64,000 nucleotides of DNA from Lentzea cavernae (lineage in GTDB: Bacteria > Actinomycetota > Actinomycetes > Mycobacteriales > Pseudonocardiaceae). Made by a program: the position numbers and the translations under genes. The stretch is from the NCBI RefSeq assembly GCF_014653695.1, contig NZ_BNAR01000011.1, positions 1 through 64,000 on the forward strand, written 5' to 3'. Of this stretch, positions 16,244 through 23,668 are shown in pieces. Within the stretch, counting starts at the first letter, position 1; the number at the start of each line of letters is the position of its first letter. Under the pieces are notes generated by a model. That model did no database searches, was not told the DNA's origin, and worked only from the letters and a program-made list of their open reading frames with translations.

Positions 16244-16924
16244 GTGGCAGAGACGCTTCCGTTGTTCCCCCTGGGCACTGTGCTGTTGCCGGGGGCGTCT
16301 TTGCCGTTGCACATCTTCGAACCGCGCTACCGCCAGCTCGTCGTGGACCTGATGACGGGCTCGCTGTTCGGCCGCACCTTCGGCGTCGTCTGCATCAAGC
16401 AGGGCTGGGAGGTGGGCGCCGACAACGTGCACTCCCTTCAGGACATCGGCTGCTCGGCCGACCTCCTGGACGCCCGCCTGCTGCCGGAGGGCCGCTTCGA
16501 CATCGTGACGCGCGGCGTGCGCCGGTTCCGCCTGGTGGACGTCGACACGACGACGGCTCCATACCTGCTGGCCCACGTCGACTACCTCGACGACGCCCCG
16601 GTGCCCGAGGCCGCGCAGGAGGTGGTGCCGTTGCTGGAACGCGGCGCCCGCGCGGCGCACGAACGGTACTGCGGGGCGGCCTGGCACCAGGAGGACTGGT
16701 CGGCGCCCTCCGAGGACGTGGAGCTCGGGGCCTTGTCGTACCTGCTGGCGGCCGACTGCCTGTTGCCCGTGGAGGATCGGCAGCGGTTGCTGGAGGAGAG
16801 GTCGCCGGCTCGGCGGTTGCGGTTGGTGCGGCGGATGTTGCATCGGGAGACCGGGATTTTGAGCGTTTTGAAGGCGGTGCCGGTGCCTTTGACGGAGTTC
16901 GGGCACGTGCCCAGCCAGAACTAG
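16244..16924 (+). CDS. Lon N-terminal-domain (substrate-binding) protein
   Basis: The 226-residue protein is a stand-alone LON substrate-binding domain. It starts LPLFPLGTVLLPGASLPLHIFEPRYRQLV, the family hallmark, continues through GVVCIKQGWEVG and the beta-rich IVTRGVRRFRLVDV, and ends in a helical part with SARRLRLVRRML-like sequence. It lacks the AAA+ and Ser/Lys protease domains, so it is not a protease; the family's role in actinobacteria is unclear. GTG 16244 follows the regulator gene by 10 nt, so the two may be co-transcribed. Confidence 0.88.
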   Translation: MAETLPLFPLGTVLLPGASLPLHIFEPRYRQLVVDLMTGSLFGRTFGVVCIKQGWEVGADNVHSLQDIGCSADLLDARLLPEGRFDIVTRGVRRFRLVDVDTTTAPYLLAHVDYLDDAPVPEAAQEVVPLLERGARAAHERYCGAAWHQEDWSAPSEDVELGALSYLLAADCLLPVEDRQRLLEERSPARRLRLVRRMLHRETGILSVLKAVPVPLTEFGHVPSQN

Positions 16925-17306
16925 CCGGTTGGGGTGGTTCTGGGGTGCGGCGGTGGTCGTGTGGAGACTTGGGCTGGGTGCCGGGGGCACTGGCGGCATA
17001 GGCGCTGAGCGGTAAGGACGCTGGGCAGCAGAGGGGTTTTAGGCGTAGGTCCTGAGCTGAGCGGTGGGACGCTGGGGTAGGCGAGTCCGCTGAGACGGGC
17101 TGCATCCCTGAACGCGGTTGACAGCGGCGCTGCTCGACGAGCGAGCGGTCGCGCGTAAGACCTGAGGCGCTCTGGCCAGAGCCGAGACGCGGAACCTGCC
17201 GAGAGGGAGCCCGCGCGAGGTGAGCGGCAGTTGCCGAGGGGTCAAGGCCGCGCGAATCGGCAAAGAAGCCGGAAGCGGCAGGTCCCAAGCCTGCATCCGG
17301 CATGAC

Positions 17307-17400
17307 GTTGAGCCGCATCTCCGAATCCCAAGGACGTCCCGCAGCGCCTTGAGCCGCATCCGCGAACACCCCAACGCTGCCCCGAGGTGCGTTGAGCTGC
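17307..17400. repeat. Imperfect ~42-bp repeats keyed on TTGAGCCGCAT
   Basis: TTGAGCCGCAT or a variant recurs at 17308, 17349 and 17392 (spacing 41 and 43 bp), each followed by C/A-rich sequence with CCCAA and ACG blocks. I believe similar short intergenic repeats occur widely in Pseudonocardiaceae genomes, but I could not check copy number. There are no spacers of CRISPR type, and unit similarity is only moderate. Confidence 0.55.
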
Positions 17401-17462
17401 GCCCTCCGACACGACCGAACCCATCCGCACCACACCGATCGTCGGATCGTTGAAATGTAGCC

Positions 17463-17491
17463 TTGTGGGATTGTTGAACAATCCTTACTCT
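17463..17491 (+). promoter_or_regulatory. Promoter with embedded GntR-type operator (MFS-DUF1445 operon)
   Basis: TTGTGG (17463-17468) and TACTCT (17486-17491) are spaced 17 bp. Filling the spacer is a perfect 8-1-8 palindrome, GGATTGTTGAACAATCC (17468-17484), with the ATTGT...ACAAT core typical of FCD-subfamily GntR regulators. A repressor bound there would block RNA polymerase. A degenerate copy, GGATCGTTGAAATG, lies 24 bp upstream (17444). No GntR gene is present in this window. Confidence 0.7.
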
Positions 17492-17541
17492 GAGTCCCAC
17501 ATCACACTCGACCACTCCTCCACCACGCTGCGAGGTGTCCC

Positions 17542-18786
17542 ATGAGCACGTCCACGACCGAGGACACAGGCCGTTTCGCCTGGTTCCGCAGTCTCGGCCA
17601 GAAGGGCAGGCGCGCGTTCGTCGGCGCCTTCGGCGGCTACGGGCTGGACTCGTACGACTACTGGGTCCTGCCCCTGAGCCTGGTCGCGATCACCGGCTAC
17701 TTCGGCCTCACCAAGGCGGAAGCCGGCCTGCTGGGCACGAGCACGCTGCTCATGAGCGCCATCGGCGGCGCGGTGGCGGGCGTCATGGCCGACCGGTTCG
17801 GCCGGTCGAAGACGCTGGTCATCACGGTAGCGGCGTACGCGTTCTTCACGGTGTTGTGCGGTTTCGCGACCAACTACGAGACGTTGCTGGTCTTCCGCGC
17901 GCTGCAGGGCCTGGGCTTCGGCGGTGAGTGGGCGGCCGGGGCGATCCTCGTGGCCGAGTACTGCAAGCCGAAGTACCGCGGGCGCACGGTGGCGTTCATC
18001 CAGAGCGCGTGGGCCGTGGGCTGGGGGCTCGCGGTCCTCATCAACACGCTGGTCGCGAGCTTCGCCGACCCCGCCATCAGCTGGCGGATCATGTTCTGGA
18101 CGGGTGCGCTGCCCGCGATCCTCATCTTCTACGTGCGCCGCAACGTCGAGGACGCGCCGGAGACCAAGGCGCAGCCACGGGAGAGCGGCACGTTCGCGAA
18201 GATCTTCCAGGGGCCGATCCTCAAGACCACGGTGTTCGCGTCGCTGCTCGCGACCGGTGTGCAGGGCGGTTACTACACGCTCGCGCTGTGGCTGCCGGCG
18301 TTCCTGCAGACGGGGCGCGGGCTGACGATCATCGGCACGGGCGCGTACCTCGCGTTCCTCATCACCGGCGCGTGGATCGGGTACGTGTCCGGCGGTTATC
18401 TCACGGACTACCTGGGGCGCAAGAAGACCTTCACGCTGTTCGCGATCGCCAGTGCGTTGCTGATCGTCGCCTACACGCAGATTCCCAACGGTGCCAACAC
18501 GTTGGTCATGTTCCTCGGCTTCCCGCTGGGGTTCTGCATGTCCGCGATCTTCAGCGGGTTCGGCAGCTACCTGTCCGAGCTCTACCCGACGCGGTTGCGC
18601 GGTACCGGGCAGGGCTTCACCTACAACCTGGGACGCGCGTTCGGCGCGGTGTTCCCCGGTCTCGTCGGGTTCATGGCCGACCGGATGGGCATCGGCGGTG
18701 CGATGCTGTTCGGTGCGGCCGCGTACGGGATCGGTGTCCTCGCGCTGATCTGGCTGCCGGAGACGGTCAACAAGGAGCTCGAATGA
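17542..18786 (+). CDS. MFS transporter, sugar/aromatic-acid-symporter type
   Basis: The 414-residue product has twelve predicted membrane helices. After FGGYGLDSYDYWVLPLSL in helix 1, the loop 2-3 signature is GVMADRFGRSKTL, with LGFGGEWAAGAILVAEYC in helix 4 and the mirrored GYLTDYLGRKKT in loop 8-9. The D-x-x-D/Y feature of helix 1 and the GGEW motif are typical of the metabolite:H+ symporter (ShiA/AAHS-like) group that imports carboxylates. It starts the operon behind an embedded operator and overlaps the DUF1445 gene by 4 nt, so it probably imports the substrate of that enzyme. Confidence 0.9.
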   Translation: MSTSTTEDTGRFAWFRSLGQKGRRAFVGAFGGYGLDSYDYWVLPLSLVAITGYFGLTKAEAGLLGTSTLLMSAIGGAVAGVMADRFGRSKTLVITVAAYAFFTVLCGFATNYETLLVFRALQGLGFGGEWAAGAILVAEYCKPKYRGRTVAFIQSAWAVGWGLAVLINTLVASFADPAISWRIMFWTGALPAILIFYVRRNVEDAPETKAQPRESGTFAKIFQGPILKTTVFASLLATGVQGGYYTLALWLPAFLQTGRGLTIIGTGAYLAFLITGAWIGYVSGGYLTDYLGRKKTFTLFAIASALLIVAYTQIPNGANTLVMFLGFPLGFCMSAIFSGFGSYLSELYPTRLRGTGQGFTYNLGRAFGAVFPGLVGFMADRMGIGGAMLFGAAAYGIGVLALIWLPETVNKELE

Positions 18787-19505
18787 CGACCGCGGGACAG
18801 GCGCCGGGCCAGGCGCAGGCCAACCTGATCGCCGTTCCGAAGGACTGGGCGTACGACTTCCTGCTCTTCACCCACCGCAACCCCAAGCAGTGCCCGGTGC
18901 TCGACGTGCTGGACGCCGGCGAGACGGTCAGCGCGCTCAAGCAGGACGCGGACGTGCGGACCCAAGCTCCGCGCTACCGGATCTGGGAGCACGGCGAACT
19001 GACAGCAGAGCCCGAGAACGCGACCGAGCACTGGCGCGACGACCTGGTGACGTTCCTGATCGGCTGCAGCTTCACGTTCGAGACGGCTCTCACCAACGCC
19101 GGTGTGCCGCTGCGGCACGTGGATCAGGGCAAGAACGTCTCCATGTTCGTCACGGACGTCCAGTGCAGGCCCGCCGGACGGCTGCACGGCCCGATGGTCG
19201 TGTCCATGCGCTGGATCCCGGAGTCCCTTGTGGACATCGCGTACAAGGTCACGTCGCTGATGCCCGCGGTGCACGGGGCTCCGGTCGGGGCGGGAGATCC
19301 GCACCTGCTGGGGATCGACGACGTGCACCGACCCGACTTCGGCGACGCGATCACACCGGAACCCGGTGACGTGCCGGTGTTCTGGGCGTGCGGGGTGACT
19401 CCGCAGGCGGTGCTGATGAAGTCGAAACCGCCGTTCGCGATCACGCACGCGCCCGGTCAGATGTTCGTGACGGACATGCCCGACTTCGCCTACCGCGTCG
19501 GTTAG
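18783..19505 (+). CDS. DUF1445 putative hydro-lyase / D-glutamate cyclase-like protein
   Basis: The 240-residue protein matches the DUF1445 hydro-lyase family: an N-terminal LIAVPKDWAYDFLLF segment, VTFLIGCSFTFETAL with the conserved Cys, RHVDQGKNVSMFVT, GPMVVSMR, and the near-C-terminal PGDVPVFWACGVTPQAV and AITHAPGQMFVTD. Vertebrate DGLUCY, which cyclises D-glutamate to 5-oxo-D-proline, contains a related domain, so turnover of D-glutamate or a similar amino acid is a reasonable guess. The ATG overlaps the transporter stop (ATGA), a strong sign that import and conversion are linked. Confidence 0.85.
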   Translation: MTTAGQAPGQAQANLIAVPKDWAYDFLLFTHRNPKQCPVLDVLDAGETVSALKQDADVRTQAPRYRIWEHGELTAEPENATEHWRDDLVTFLIGCSFTFETALTNAGVPLRHVDQGKNVSMFVTDVQCRPAGRLHGPMVVSMRWIPESLVDIAYKVTSLMPAVHGAPVGAGDPHLLGIDDVHRPDFGDAITPEPGDVPVFWACGVTPQAVLMKSKPPFAITHAPGQMFVTDMPDFAYRVG

Positions 19506-19515
19506 GCAGCCACGA

Positions 19516-19552
19516 GGGCGGCGCCTCAGCCGACTCAGCCGAGGCGTCGCCC
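19516..19552. terminator. Convergent terminator-like hairpin
   Basis: GGGCGGCGCCTC (19516-19527) pairs with GAGGCGTCGCCC (19541-19552), 11 of 12 pairs, loop 13 nt. It lies between the ends of two convergent genes and overlaps the last codons of the minus-strand one. No U-tract follows, so it may act as a barrier or 3'-end-stabilising stem. Confidence 0.5.
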
Positions 19553-20128
19553 CAGGTCGTCCAAGCCGTTCCACGCCACGCAGCAGCCGTAGGCCAGCGC
19601 GGCGCCCAGCGGCCACGCCAGGATTCCCCACCACGTCTCCAGAGCGGGCGCGACGAGCAACGTGTCGTTCGCCTTGATCGACGACGGCATCGGGTAGGCG
19701 CTCGCGGCGAGCTTGCCGCCCATCCACTGCGCCATCCACCCCGCCGCGAACGAACCGGCGGTCATCCCCAGCATCACGACGGGCCCGCGCCGCTGCCGCA
19801 GCAGCCACGTCGAGATCCCGGTGATCACGCCCGCGCCGAGACCGATCAGCACGAACATCATCAGCGCGTCGAGCCGGTGGTAGCTCTCCACCCCGATCGG
19901 GTAGAACTTGCCGTCCTGCGGCGAGACGATCTTGAGCTGCGCCGGGGCCAGCCACGACCAGAGGTAGGCGGCGGGCAGCCCGAACGCGAACGTCGTCAGC
20001 GCCACCACGAGGCTCGGCAGCAGATCCCGCTTCACCACCACCTTCGGTCGTGGCCGGAGGTAGTAGTGGTAGACGTACGGCGGCTCCGGCACGGGATCAG
20101 TGCGCACCGGCGCTGCGTTCTCGTCCAT
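19535..20128 (-). CDS. DUF2567 membrane protein
   Basis: The 197-residue protein has a proline/tyrosine-rich cytoplasmic start (VPEPPYVYHYYLRPRPKVVVKRD) and about four membrane helices (LLPSLVVALTTFAFGLPAAYL; LDALMMFVLIGLGAGVITG; GPVVMLGMTAGSFAAGWMA; LEAWWGILAWPLGAALAYG-like). An extracytoplasmic loop carries QLKIVSPQDGKFYPIGVESYHR. It matches the actinobacterial DUF2567 family, whose mycobacterial member (Rv1591) likewise follows bioB and its auxiliary gene. Function is unknown. Conserved position downstream of bioB-bsaP suggests a link to biotin, or simple synteny. Confidence 0.8.
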   Translation of the reverse strand: MDENAAPVRTDPVPEPPYVYHYYLRPRPKVVVKRDLLPSLVVALTTFAFGLPAAYLWSWLAPAQLKIVSPQDGKFYPIGVESYHRLDALMMFVLIGLGAGVITGISTWLLRQRRGPVVMLGMTAGSFAAGWMAQWMGGKLAASAYPMPSSIKANDTLLVAPALETWWGILAWPLGAALAYGCCVAWNGLDDLGRRLG

Positions 20129-20155
20129 TCGCGAGAGGTTACTACCGAGATCTTC

Positions 20156-20344
20156 TCAGGGGCGCGACACGGTCTGACCGTGACGGCTGCAGCGCGCCGT
20201 CCAGCCGTCCGGTGTCACCTGGACGACCATGCGGCGCGCGCACTCCCGGCAGTACCGCGGCGGGTCGATCGCGGACAGCCGCTGACGGCAGAACGCGTGG
20301 TCGCCGTCAGCTTCCTCTTTGCCGCAGAAGGAGCAGTACGTCAT
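20156..20344 (-). CDS. bsaP: Biotin synthase auxiliary protein BsaP
   Basis: This 62-residue protein starts at an ATG sharing its A with the bioB stop (TGATG). It contains two CxxC/CxxxC-type clusters, MTYCSFCGKEEADGDHAFC and RYCRECARRM, plus the C-terminal WTARCSRHGQ. Position and Cys/His content match mycobacterial Rv1590/BsaP, reported as an auxiliary iron-sulfur protein that BioB needs to turn dethiobiotin into biotin, likely by resupplying the sacrificed cluster. The overlap with bioB predicts coupled translation of the enzyme and its partner. Confidence 0.82.
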   Translation of the reverse strand: MTYCSFCGKEEADGDHAFCRQRLSAIDPPRYCRECARRMVVQVTPDGWTARCSRHGQTVSRP

Positions 20345-21360
20345 CACAGGGTCTGGCTCAGCGCCTTGATCGGCATCGACAGCTCTTCGAGCATGTCGAG
20401 GTCCTGCTGCGCGGGACGGCCGAGGTTCGTCAGGTAGTTGCCGACGATGATCGCGTTGATGCCGCCGAGCATGCCCTGCTTCGCGCCCAGGTCGCCGAAC
20501 GTCAGCTCACGGCCGCCGGCGAACCGCAGGATCGTGCGCGGCAGCGCGAGCCGGAACGCGCCGACCGTGCGCAACGCCTCCGCGCCCTCCACGACCGGGT
20601 AGTTCTCGTACGGCGTGCCGGGGTTCGGGATGAGGAAGTTGAGCGGGACCTCGTCGGGCTCGAGCTCCGCGAGCTGCACGGCGAACTCCGCGCGCTGCGC
20701 CAGCGTCTCCCCCATGCCGATGATGCCGCCGCAGCAGACCTCCATGCCGGCGTCGCGGATCATCCGCAGCGTGTCCCAGCGCTCCTCCCAGGAGTGCGTG
20801 GTCACGACCTCGGGGAAGTGCGAGCGGGCCGTCTCGAGGTTGTGGTTGTAGCGGTGGACGCCCATCGCCACGAGCTCGTCGACCTGCTCCTGCGTGAGCA
20901 TGCCCAGGGAACAGGCGATCTGGATGTCGTTGCCGTCCTCGCGGATGGCCTTGATGCCGTCGCGCACCTGCGAGAGCAGCCGCTTGTCTGGGCCGCGCAC
21001 GGCCGCGACGATGCAGAACTCGGTCGCGCCGGTGTCGCGGGTCTGCCGCGCCGCGCGGACCAGGCCCGGGATGTCGAGCCACGCCGAACGCACGGGCGAG
21101 GGGAACTGGCCGGACTGCGAGCAGAAGTGGCAGTCCTCGGGGCAGCCGCCGGTCTTGAGCGAGACGATGCCCTCGACCTCGACCTCGGGGCCGCACCAGC
21201 GTTCCCGGACCTCGTGCGCCAGTGCGAGCAGCTCGGGGATCCGGTCCTCGGGGAGCTCCAGCACCTTCAGCACCTGAGCCTCGGTGAGCCCGACGCCTCG
21301 TTCGAGCACTTGCTCACGAGCCTCGTCGAGCACGTCGATCTGTTCCGGCGCTGCGGTCAC
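20344..21360 (-). CDS. bioB: Biotin synthase
   Basis: BioB is the radical-SAM enzyme inserting sulfur into dethiobiotin. The 338-residue protein has the radical-SAM CxxxCxxC motif (TGGCPEDCHFCSQSGQF), followed by AWLDIPGLVRAARQTRDTGATEFCIV, YNHNLETARS, CCGGIIGMGET with auxiliary-cluster cysteines, and NPGTPYEN. The GTG at 21360 is chosen because AGGAGG lies 7-8 nt upstream; an ATG 54 nt earlier lacks such a site. It is overlapped by bsaP. bioD lies 70 nt upstream on the same strand. No bioF is present in this window. Confidence 0.97.
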   Translation of the reverse strand: MTAAPEQIDVLDEAREQVLERGVGLTEAQVLKVLELPEDRIPELLALAHEVRERWCGPEVEVEGIVSLKTGGCPEDCHFCSQSGQFPSPVRSAWLDIPGLVRAARQTRDTGATEFCIVAAVRGPDKRLLSQVRDGIKAIREDGNDIQIACSLGMLTQEQVDELVAMGVHRYNHNLETARSHFPEVVTTHSWEERWDTLRMIRDAGMEVCCGGIIGMGETLAQRAEFAVQLAELEPDEVPLNFLIPNPGTPYENYPVVEGAEALRTVGAFRLALPRTILRFAGGRELTFGDLGAKQGMLGGINAIIVGNYLTNLGRPAQQDLDMLEELSMPIKALSQTL

Positions 21361-21430
21361 GGTTTCTCCTCCTGCTGTGGCCTGGCGTGCACTATGCCGC
21401 ACTGAATCCTTCATCGTGGAGCGACGTAGG

Positions 21431-22150
21431 TCACTGGACCGCGAACTGAGCGGCGAACGTCTCCGGGTCGAACTCGCCCCCGAACCACGGTGAGAACGAT
21501 CTCTTGGCGACCGCCGTGAAGTCCACCGGACCGAGCTTCGTCACACCCTGCGGCAGCGCGCCGAGCAACGGAGCGCCCGCCGCCTCGGGCAGGTCCGCCA
21601 GGTTCGTCAACGACGCCAGGTCCGGGTGCGACGGCCAGCTGCCGACGACGACACCGATCGCCTCCAGCCCGCGGCGTTGTAGCGCCTCGGCCGTCAACGC
21701 CGTCGTGTTCAGCGTCCCGAGCCCCGCCTGGGCCACGATCAGGACGGGCGCGTTCACCGCCCACGCGATGTCGGCCAACGTGGAACCGGCCTCGTCGAAC
21801 CGCACGAGCAGACCGCCGGCGCCCTCGACCAGCACCAGGTCGTGGGTCTCGTCGAGCGCGGTGACCTCGGCGGCGACGTCCTTGGGGTGCACGGTGGCCA
21901 TGCCCGCGCGTCTCGCCGCGGTGGCCGGGGCGAGCGGGTCCGGGTATCTGGCCAGCTCACGGGTCGTCACGTCGCCCGCGAGCCGCGCCACCTCCGCCAC
22001 GTCGCCCGGCTCGCCGGGCAGCAGGCCGGTCTGCGCGGGCTTGAGCACCGCGACCCGTCTGCCTTCTGCCCTGGCCAGCGCCGCGATGCCCGCGGTGACG
22101 GCGGTCTTGCCGACCTCTGTCCCGGTTCCGGTGATCACCAGCACGCTCAC
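21431..22150 (-). CDS. bioD: Dethiobiotin synthetase
   Basis: BioD closes the ureido ring of 7,8-diaminopelargonate with CO2 and ATP. The 239-residue protein has the P-loop VITGTGTEVGKTAVTAG, the substrate lysine segment VAVLKPAQTG, and the Mg/ATP-related VLVEGAGGLLVRF. GTG 22150 is the start. It reads toward bioB, 70 nt away, and is probably in the same transcript; the promoter must lie in the 36-nt gap shared with the divergent glutaredoxin gene. Confidence 0.96.
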   Translation of the reverse strand: MSVLVITGTGTEVGKTAVTAGIAALARAEGRRVAVLKPAQTGLLPGEPGDVAEVARLAGDVTTRELARYPDPLAPATAARRAGMATVHPKDVAAEVTALDETHDLVLVEGAGGLLVRFDEAGSTLADIAWAVNAPVLIVAQAGLGTLNTTALTAEALQRRGLEAIGVVVGSWPSHPDLASLTNLADLPEAAGAPLLGALPQGVTKLGPVDFTAVAKRSFSPWFGGEFDPETFAAQFAVQ

Positions 22151-22169
22151 AGGCCATCACCCTAGGCGC

Positions 22170-22182
22170 TCACCTACGGTGA
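22170..22182. promoter_or_regulatory. Palindrome TCACC-TAC-GGTGA between bioD and glutaredoxin genes
   Basis: A perfect 5-3-5 inverted repeat sits in the 36-nt gap between two divergent starts, 4 nt from the plus-strand ATG and 19 nt from the bioD GTG. It may be an operator for either gene, for example of a biotin regulator, but no second copy was found upstream of bioB or bioA. Confidence 0.4.
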
Positions 22183-22186
22183 CGGC

Positions 22187-22429
22187 ATGAGTGAACAACC
22201 GATCGTGATGTACGGCGCCGAATGGTGTGGTGACTGCCGCCGGGCCAAGTCCTGGCTGACCCGCAACAACGTGCCGTTCACCTACGTCGACGTCGAGCAC
22301 GACGACGCGGCGCGGGACAGGGCGGTCGCGATCGCGGGCCGCCAGAACATCCCTGTCGTCGTGCTCCCGAACGGCGACTTCCTGGTCGAGCCGACCGACA
22401 CTCAGCTCGCGGCCGCGATCACGCCCTGA
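22187..22429 (+). CDS. Glutaredoxin/mycoredoxin-like protein
   Basis: The 80-residue thioredoxin-fold protein has the redox motif CGDC (MYGAEWCGDCRRAKSWLT), the cis-proline strand QNIPVVVLPNGDFLVEPTD, and nothing else. The family includes mycoredoxins that reduce mycothiol-mixed disulfides; CGDC variants are common in actinobacterial relatives of uncertain substrate. It is inserted on the opposite strand between bioA and bioD and overlaps the 3' end of bioA by 28 nt. Confidence 0.88.
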   Translation: MSEQPIVMYGAEWCGDCRRAKSWLTRNNVPFTYVDVEHDDAARDRAVAIAGRQNIPVVVLPNGDFLVEPTDTQLAAAITP

Positions 22430-23667
22430 CAGATCGCCGCGATGTCGTCGTCCGTGCTCACGAACGGCGGCATCGTGTAGATCAGGTCGCGGAACGGCCG
22501 CAGCCACACACCCGCGTCCACGGCCGCCTTGGTGGCCCGTGCCATGTCCACGGGCTCATGCAGTTGCACGACACCGATAGCGCCCAGCACCCGCACGTCT
22601 CGAACGCCGGGCAACGCGCGTGCGGGCGCGAGTCCGTTCGAAAGCCCTGCGGAGATGCGGGCGACCTCACGCTTCCAGTCCTGCGACAGCAGCAGGTCGA
22701 TCGAGGCCAGCGACACGGCCGACGCCAGCGGGTTGCCCATGAACGTCGGCCCGTGCGCGAGCACCGGCACCTCGCCCTGGCTGATCCCTTCCGCGACCCG
22801 TGACGTGCACAGGGTGGCGGCCATGGTCATGTATCCGCCGGTCAGCGACTTGCCGAGGCACATCACGTCCGGGCTGACGTTCGCGTGATCGGCACCGAAC
22901 AGCTCACCCGTGCGACCGAAGCCGGTGGCGATCTCGTCGAACACCAGCAGCACGTCGTGCGTGTACGCGAGTTCACGGAGGACGTGCAGGTAGCGCGGGT
23001 CGTGGAAGCGCATGCCCCCGGCGCCCTGCACGACCGGCTCCACGATGATCGCGGCCAGTTCGTGCGCGTGCTCCTCGATCAGGTCGGCGAGGTGCTGGAC
23101 GTACGCGGTGTCCATCTCAGCGGGCGGCTCGTCCGCGAACACCTGCTGCGGCAGGATTCCACGCCACAGCGAATGCATCCCGCCGTCGGGGTCGCAGACG
23201 GACATCGGGGTGAAGGTGTCCCCGTGGTAGCCGCCGCGCCACGTCAGCAGGCGGTGCTTCTCCGGACGGTTCCGCGAACGCCAGTACTGCAGGCACATCT
23301 TCACCGCGACCTCGACCGACACCGAACCGGAGTCGCAGAGGAACACGTGCTGCAGGGGCTCGGGCGTGATCTCGACGAGCTTCTGGCAGAGCCGGATGGC
23401 GGGCTCGTGCGTGAGCCCGCCGAACATCACGTGGCTCATCCGGCCGATCTGCTCGGTGACCGCGGCGTCCAGCACGGGGTGGCGGTAGCCGTGGATGGCC
23501 GCCCACCACGACGACATGCCGTCGACCAGCTCCCGGCCGTCCGCGAGCGTGAGCCGGACACCCGAGGCCTCCGCGACGAGCAGCGGCTCCTGGGTGCCCG
23601 GCATGGGGCCGTACGGGTGCCAGACGTGCGCCTGGTCGAGCTTCAGCAGGTCGTCCACCCGCTGCAC
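22402..23667 (-). CDS. bioA: Adenosylmethionine-8-amino-7-oxononanoate aminotransferase
   Basis: BioA is the class III PLP aminotransferase that uses SAM to aminate KAPA to DAPA. The 421-residue protein shows HVWHPYGPM near the start, the SAM/KAPA pocket SSWWAAIHGYRHP, GYHGDT, the cofactor Asp strand VLLVFDEIATGFGRTG and the PLP lysine in CLGKSLTGGYMTMAAT. It starts at GTG 23667, only 1 nt after the TAA of the P450 gene, which indicates one transcript and translational re-initiation. Confidence 0.96.
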   Translation of the reverse strand: MQRVDDLLKLDQAHVWHPYGPMPGTQEPLLVAEASGVRLTLADGRELVDGMSSWWAAIHGYRHPVLDAAVTEQIGRMSHVMFGGLTHEPAIRLCQKLVEITPEPLQHVFLCDSGSVSVEVAVKMCLQYWRSRNRPEKHRLLTWRGGYHGDTFTPMSVCDPDGGMHSLWRGILPQQVFADEPPAEMDTAYVQHLADLIEEHAHELAAIIVEPVVQGAGGMRFHDPRYLHVLRELAYTHDVLLVFDEIATGFGRTGELFGADHANVSPDVMCLGKSLTGGYMTMAATLCTSRVAEGISQGEVPVLAHGPTFMGNPLASAVSLASIDLLLSQDWKREVARISAGLSNGLAPARALPGVRDVRVLGAIGVVQLHEPVDMARATKAAVDAGVWLRPFRDLIYTMPPFVSTDDDIAAICQGVIAAAS

Positions 23668-23668
23668 A

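Larger units (their letters stand above)
16925..17541. other. 617-bp spacer with repeats and promoter
   Basis: No gene with convincing codon bias or domain is visible between 16925 and 17541. The spacer holds three imperfect ~42-bp repeat units (17307-17400) and, at its right end, the promoter-operator of the transporter operon. The middle part is purine-skewed and looks non-coding in all frames. Confidence 0.55.

Noticed and set aside
17307..17400. Possible CRISPR-like array
   Set aside because: Units are imperfect, there are only three, there are no constant-length unique spacers and no cas genes are in the window.
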